DNA of 8,616 nt from Lentisphaerota bacterium (GTDB lineage Bacteria; Verrucomicrobiota; Kiritimatiellia; RFP12; UBA1067): contig JALHET010000072.1 of the NCBI GenBank assembly GCA_022839525.1, positions 1-8,616 of the forward strand, read 5' to 3'. Of this stretch, positions 5,799 to 8,616 are shown one piece after another. Each line of letters begins with the position of its first letter. The first letter of the stretch is position 1. A program made the translations under genes and the position numbers. Below the pieces are notes generated by a model. It saw only the letters and a list, made by a program, of their open reading frames with translations, was not told the origin of the DNA and made no database searches.

Positions 5799-7415
5799 TC
5801 ATTCCATTTTTGTTTGTTGGCGCGGATCGAAGGCGTCCCTCAGGCCTTCTCCGATCAGCACCGAAAGCAGCATCACGGAAAACAGCGCGAGCGAGGGGAA
5901 AAGGATCAGCCACCAGGCCCAGCGGAACTGCTGCGCCTGCTGCAGAAGCTCACCCCAGCTCGGGGTGAGCGGCGGCAGGCCGAACCCGAGAAAGTCCAGC
6001 GCCGCGAGCGAGCCGATGGCGCCGATGAGGTTGAAGGGGAAGAGCGTGATGAGCGGGGTCAGCGCGTTCGGCAGGATGTGGTTGAAGATGATGCGCGGCG
6101 CCGAGAGCCCCTGGCACCGTGCGGCCTCCACAAACGTGCGGGAGCGCAGGCGCAGGAACTCCGCGCGCATGTAGTACGAGATGCCGATCCAGTTGAACAG
6201 GCTGTAGCAGACAAGCAGCAGCAGGAAACTGCGCCCCAGCGCCGAGCCGATGAAAATCATGACGTACAGGAACGGCAGCGCGCTCCAGATTTCGGTCAGG
6301 CGCTGCCCCATGATGTCGACCCAACCGCCGAAAAACCCCTGCACCGAACCGATGACCACGCCGAACACCATCGCCCAGAGTGCGAGCAGCAGGCCGAACA
6401 CCATCGCCGTGCGCATGCCGTAAAGCACGCGGGCCAGCACGTCACGGCCTGCGGCGTCGATCCCCATCCAGTGGCCCCGGACAGGCGGGTGGGGCCAGGC
6501 GATCTCGCTGAGCGCGCAGGCGACCTCCGCATGGCGGTCTTTCCACGCGATCCGCGCGGAAGGGGCCGTCCCCGCGAACGCTTCCGCCGCGAGCTTCAGG
6601 ATTTCAGGCCGGTGCGCGGCGGGGATACGCGCCCACGCGCGGCCTGTGACCGGATAAACAACGCCCGCCGCATCGCGCCGGAAACGGAGCTGGACCGGCA
6701 AGTCGGGCACCGATGTCTGGCGGAACATCAGGCGCGCCGAAGCGGGCGGGACAGCGGATCCAGAGGTCTCAGGCAAGGTCACGCGCGCGTCTAGACCGGC
6801 CTCATCAACAACATGATGCGTGAGGGTAAACGTTTGCGCGGGTGCGGCGCGTCCCGCAAAACGCGCGGCCAGCGCGGCACACAAGTCAGCGGGCAGCGCC
6901 CAGTGCGCGTCGAGACGCGCCCCGTCGATGCGCGCCGCGCCGGGGAAGAACGGCGCGCAGCCTTCCGACCGGATGATGGTTCCGTCCGGCAGCAGGTTGA
7001 ATCGGCCCACACGGGTTTCCGGCACGACCGAAACGCGTACCGTGCGGTAGGCGCTGAGGGTGGCGGAGTTGACCACATCTCCGGGGCTGTACGGCACGGG
7101 TGCCCAGAGCACCCGGTTGCGGGGATCGCCGGTAAAGGCCGGCGAAGCGGTGAAGGCGTGGTAGTTGACGCGCGTGGCGTCCGCCCCCTCCCCCGCCAAA
7201 TCCCGCAGCGTGAGGTTCTGGAGGAACGGCAGATAGTTCTTGCCGTTAACGCGCAAGTAGAGCGGGCGGCTGTTGCAGAGCAGCTCGGAGATGAGGCTGA
7301 CCGCGAAAAGCGCGGCGAGCAGGACGAGCGCGACGCGCGCACGCCGGATGCGCAGGAAATGCTGCAGCCGTTTCCGTGTGAGCGGCGAGAGCCGTATGGC
7401 GGGGACAACGCTCAT
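5799..7415 (-). CDS. yejE: YejE-type peptide ABC transporter permease with enlarged periplasmic domain
   Basis: The 538-residue inner-membrane permease matches E. coli YejE at both ends. A first helix (about 28-46) is followed by SELLCNSRPLYL and later VLWAPVPYSP (103-111). After WMGIDAAGRDVLARVLYG (316-333) comes the typical five-helix BPD_transp_1 core, with the EAA loop at 430-450 (EAARCQGLSA, then NHILPNA) that docks the ATPase, and DFLGFGLP at 474-481. YejE of E. coli has 341 residues; the extra length lies almost entirely between residues about 112 and 312, which should face the periplasm. Its ATG overlaps the yejB stop as ATGA, with no clear Shine-Dalgarno sequence, so translational coupling is likely. 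Yej systems import peptides such as microcin C; the substrate here is unknown. Confidence 0.92.
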   Translation of the reverse strand: MSVVPAIRLSPLTRKRLQHFLRIRRARVALVLLAALFAVSLISELLCNSRPLYLRVNGKNYLPFLQNLTLRDLAGEGADATRVNYHAFTASPAFTGDPRNRVLWAPVPYSPGDVVNSATLSAYRTVRVSVVPETRVGRFNLLPDGTIIRSEGCAPFFPGAARIDGARLDAHWALPADLCAALAARFAGRAAPAQTFTLTHHVVDEAGLDARVTLPETSGSAVPPASARLMFRQTSVPDLPVQLRFRRDAAGVVYPVTGRAWARIPAAHRPEILKLAAEAFAGTAPSARIAWKDRHAEVACALSEIAWPHPPVRGHWMGIDAAGRDVLARVLYGMRTAMVFGLLLALWAMVFGVVIGSVQGFFGGWVDIMGQRLTEIWSALPFLYVMIFIGSALGRSFLLLLVCYSLFNWIGISYYMRAEFLRLRSRTFVEAARCQGLSAPRIIFNHILPNALTPLITLFPFNLIGAIGSLAALDFLGFGLPPLTPSWGELLQQAQQFRWAWWLILFPSLALFSVMLLSVLIGEGLRDAFDPRQQTKME

Positions 7416-8455
7416 GATGATTGGCCAAAGTGGATGCGCGGGTCGATGAGCAGGTAACAGAAATCGGAGAGCAGGTTACCGATGAGCTGGAGCAGTGAGG
7501 TGAGGGCGAGCAGGGCAAGGAAGACCGCATAGTCGCGCCCGGTGAGCGCTTCCCAACTGAGACGCCCCATGCCGGGAATCTCGAAGATGCTCTCAATGAT
7601 GATCGAGCCCGCGAAGAGCACGCCGAGGATCGACCCGAACCCCGTCGCGACGGGGATGAGCGCGTTGCGGAAGGCGTGCCCCCAGATGGCGCGGCGGCGG
7701 GTCGCGCCCTTGGCGAGCACGGTGCGAACGTAGTCGCTGGCGATCTGGTCGAGTAGCGAATTCTTCATGATGAGCGTAAGCACCGCAAAATTGCCCGCCA
7801 CATAGCAGGCCACCGGCAACACCATATGCCAGGCACGGTCCGCAAAACGCGTCCCCCACGAGGCGAAAGCGGCCAGGTCCGACTCGAAGCCGCCGAGCGG
7901 GAAGAAATCGCCGAGCCCCTCGACCGTGCCGCAGAACAGCATCTTGAGCACCATGCCCAAGGCGAAGGGGGGAATCGCATAGCCCGCGAACACGATCAGG
8001 CTGGAGACGGCGTCGAACGTTTGGCGGTGCCGCAACGCCTTGGCGATGCCGAGGGGGATACAGATGAGGTAACTCAGCACAAAGCTGATGATGCCGAACC
8101 AGAGCGAGACCGGGAAACGCGAAGCGATGAGCTGCCAGGCGGTCCGGTTGGGATAGTCGTACGAAGCGATGCGCATCCCCATGCGCTTGCCGACCAGCCA
8201 ATCGATGTATTGCACGGCGAGGGGCCGGTCAAACCCAAACTGCCGGTTGAGCTCCTGACGGTACTCTTCGGTCACCTGAGTGACGGTGGCGGAGGAGCGG
8301 TCGTTCACGCCCCCGATGTTGCGCATCTTCATGAGCTGGATATCCACCGGCCCGCCGGGCAACAGCCGCGTGAGCGCAAAACAGACCACCGTGATGCCCA
8401 GAAAAGTCGGGATCACCAGCAAAAGGCGTCGGATGAGATAAGAAAGCCGGTTCAT
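7412..8455 (-). CDS. yejB: YejB-type peptide ABC transporter permease
   Basis: The 347-residue inner-membrane permease resembles E. coli YejB: N-terminal YLIRRLLLVIPTFLGI (helix about 12-29), PGGPVD at 33-38, a periplasmic segment with QFGFDRPL (72-79), then helices near 117-138, 152-175, 210-230, 268-292 and 308-332. The EAA-type cytoplasmic loop is DYVRTVLAKGA (241-251) followed by HAFRNALIPV (260-269), and the chain ends with the family's LIDPRIHFG. It is the first gene of the operon and overlaps yejE by four bases. The ATG at 8455 matches the family N-terminus, but no purine-rich ribosome-binding site precedes it; on the coding strand the nearby leader is CCTCCC, and the rest is heptamer repeat. 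No binding-protein gene (yejA) is present in the window. Confidence 0.94.
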   Translation of the reverse strand: MNRLSYLIRRLLLVIPTFLGITVVCFALTRLLPGGPVDIQLMKMRNIGGVNDRSSATVTQVTEEYRQELNRQFGFDRPLAVQYIDWLVGKRMGMRIASYDYPNRTAWQLIASRFPVSLWFGIISFVLSYLICIPLGIAKALRHRQTFDAVSSLIVFAGYAIPPFALGMVLKMLFCGTVEGLGDFFPLGGFESDLAAFASWGTRFADRAWHMVLPVACYVAGNFAVLTLIMKNSLLDQIASDYVRTVLAKGATRRRAIWGHAFRNALIPVATGFGSILGVLFAGSIIIESIFEIPGMGRLSWEALTGRDYAVFLALLALTSLLQLIGNLLSDFCYLLIDPRIHFGQSS

Positions 8456-8462
8456 CAGGAAA

Positions 8463-8525
8463 GAGGGAGGTTAGAGGTTACACGTTAGAGGTTACACGTT
8501 GCGGGTTGCATGGTTTAGGTAAGCA
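8463..8525. repeat. Degenerate heptamer tandem repeat, nine units, in the yejB leader
   Basis: Nine consecutive 7-base units on the plus strand all begin with G. The core is two exact 14-base copies of GTTAGAGGTTACAC (8470-8483 and 8484-8497) followed by a diverged third (8498-8511). Flanking units GAGGGAG (8463-8469), GGTTTAG and GTAAGCA (8512-8525) keep the phase. The array begins 8 bases before the yejB start codon and ends at the predicted -10 box, so it makes up nearly the whole predicted mRNA leader. Confidence 0.75.
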
Positions 8526-8553
8526 GTGTAGTAAAAAACAGGGGCGCGGACAA
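8525..8553 (-). promoter_or_regulatory. Sigma70-type promoter candidate for the yejBE-ATPase operon
   Basis: On the minus strand TTGTCC (8553-8548) is followed after 17 bases by TACACT (8530-8525), four and five matches respectively to consensus if TATACT-like -10 boxes are allowed. Spacing is optimal, and a transcript starting near 8518 would have a leader of about 63 bases ahead of yejB. Confidence 0.5.
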
Positions 8554-8582
8554 TGCGGAGTTTGCGTGGCGCAAAGACCGGT

Positions 8583-8610
8583 TTGTCCGGCTGGCCGGAT
8601 GTGCTATACT
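8583..8610 (+). promoter_or_regulatory. Outward-facing promoter candidate for a gene beyond the right edge
   Basis: TTGTCC (8583-8588), a 16-base spacer and TATACT (8605-8610), with TG one base ahead of the -10 box (TGCTATACT), form a good extended -10 promoter on the plus strand. Transcription would start just past the window, implying a gene divergent from the yej operon. Confidence 0.5.
8586..8599. promoter_or_regulatory. Inverted repeat between -35 and -10 boxes (operator candidate)
   Basis: TCCGG and CCGGA flank the four bases CTGG, overlapping the end of the -35 box of the outward promoter. A repressor site is one reading, but five-base arms in GC-rich DNA are weak evidence. Confidence 0.25.
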
Positions 8611-8616
8611 GCTCCT

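Noticed and set aside
5406..6794. Plus-strand open frame of 462 residues
   Set aside because: It lies opposite the ATPase and yejE genes, is rich in Arg, Gln, Glu and His as expected from antisense of GC-rich genes, and shows no recognisable domain or ribosome-binding site.
7246..7596. Minus-strand frame joining the ends of yejB and yejE
   Set aside because: It is a third reading frame across the ATGA overlap of two clear permease genes and encodes a Ser/Arg/Ala-rich chain with no membrane pattern.
8463..8525. CRISPR-like array
   Set aside because: The units are 7 bases with no spacers, and they drift continuously instead of being identical repeats separated by unique sequence.

Overview
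The window is GC-rich bacterial chromosomal DNA with tightly packed operons. A Tat-exported GH109-type Gfo/Idh/MocA protein, a YejBE-type transporter and degenerate 7-bp-period repeats between genes would suit a heterotrophic PVC-superphylum bacterium (Kiritimatiellota, Lentisphaerota or Verrucomicrobiota). That assignment is a weak inference: no rRNA or marker gene is present. I saw no tRNA, rRNA, CRISPR array, transposase or phage gene.

Layout. (1) Positions 1-2861, minus strand: a three-gene operon transcribed leftward. It encodes a Prx6/archaeal-type peroxiredoxin (2211-2861), a CstB-like persulfide dioxygenase with two rhodanese domains (816-2192), and a SulP-family anion transporter cut by the window edge (1-804). 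Gaps are 18 and 11 bases. A near-consensus sigma70 promoter (TTGACA, 17 bp, AATAAT) lies at 2957-2985. (2) Positions 2862-3267: a divergent intergenic region with that promoter, a possible 17-codon leader peptide, a heptamer-repeat patch and a strong 17-bp hairpin. (3) Positions 3268-4674, plus strand: a Tat-signal GH109-like oxidoreductase/glycosidase. (4) Positions 4675-4793: a short convergent gap, mostly heptamer repeat. (5) Positions 4794-8455, minus strand: an ABC peptide-transporter operon in the order yejB, yejE, OppD/DppD-type ATPase. (6) Positions 8456-8616: a candidate promoter for the yej operon and an outward-facing promoter for a gene beyond the right edge.

How the genes work together. 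The left operon reads as reactive-sulfur and peroxide defence: the peroxiredoxin reduces peroxides, possibly persulfides; the dioxygenase-rhodanese oxidises low-molecular-weight persulfides to sulfite and/or thiosulfate; and the SulP protein may move the resulting oxyanions. The right operon encodes two permeases and one ATPase of a peptide importer. The usual second ATPase and the periplasmic binding protein are not in the window, and the YejE permease carries an extra periplasmic block of about 180 residues. The GH109-like enzyme stands alone and probably acts on glycans outside the cytoplasm.

The most unusual signal is not a gene. Four separate intergenic junctions (3031-3058, 4740-4795, 5763-5783, 8463-8525) hold imperfect tandem repeats with a strict 7-bp period. 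Their heptamer words differ between sites. They reach a start codon, the leader of another gene and a stop codon.
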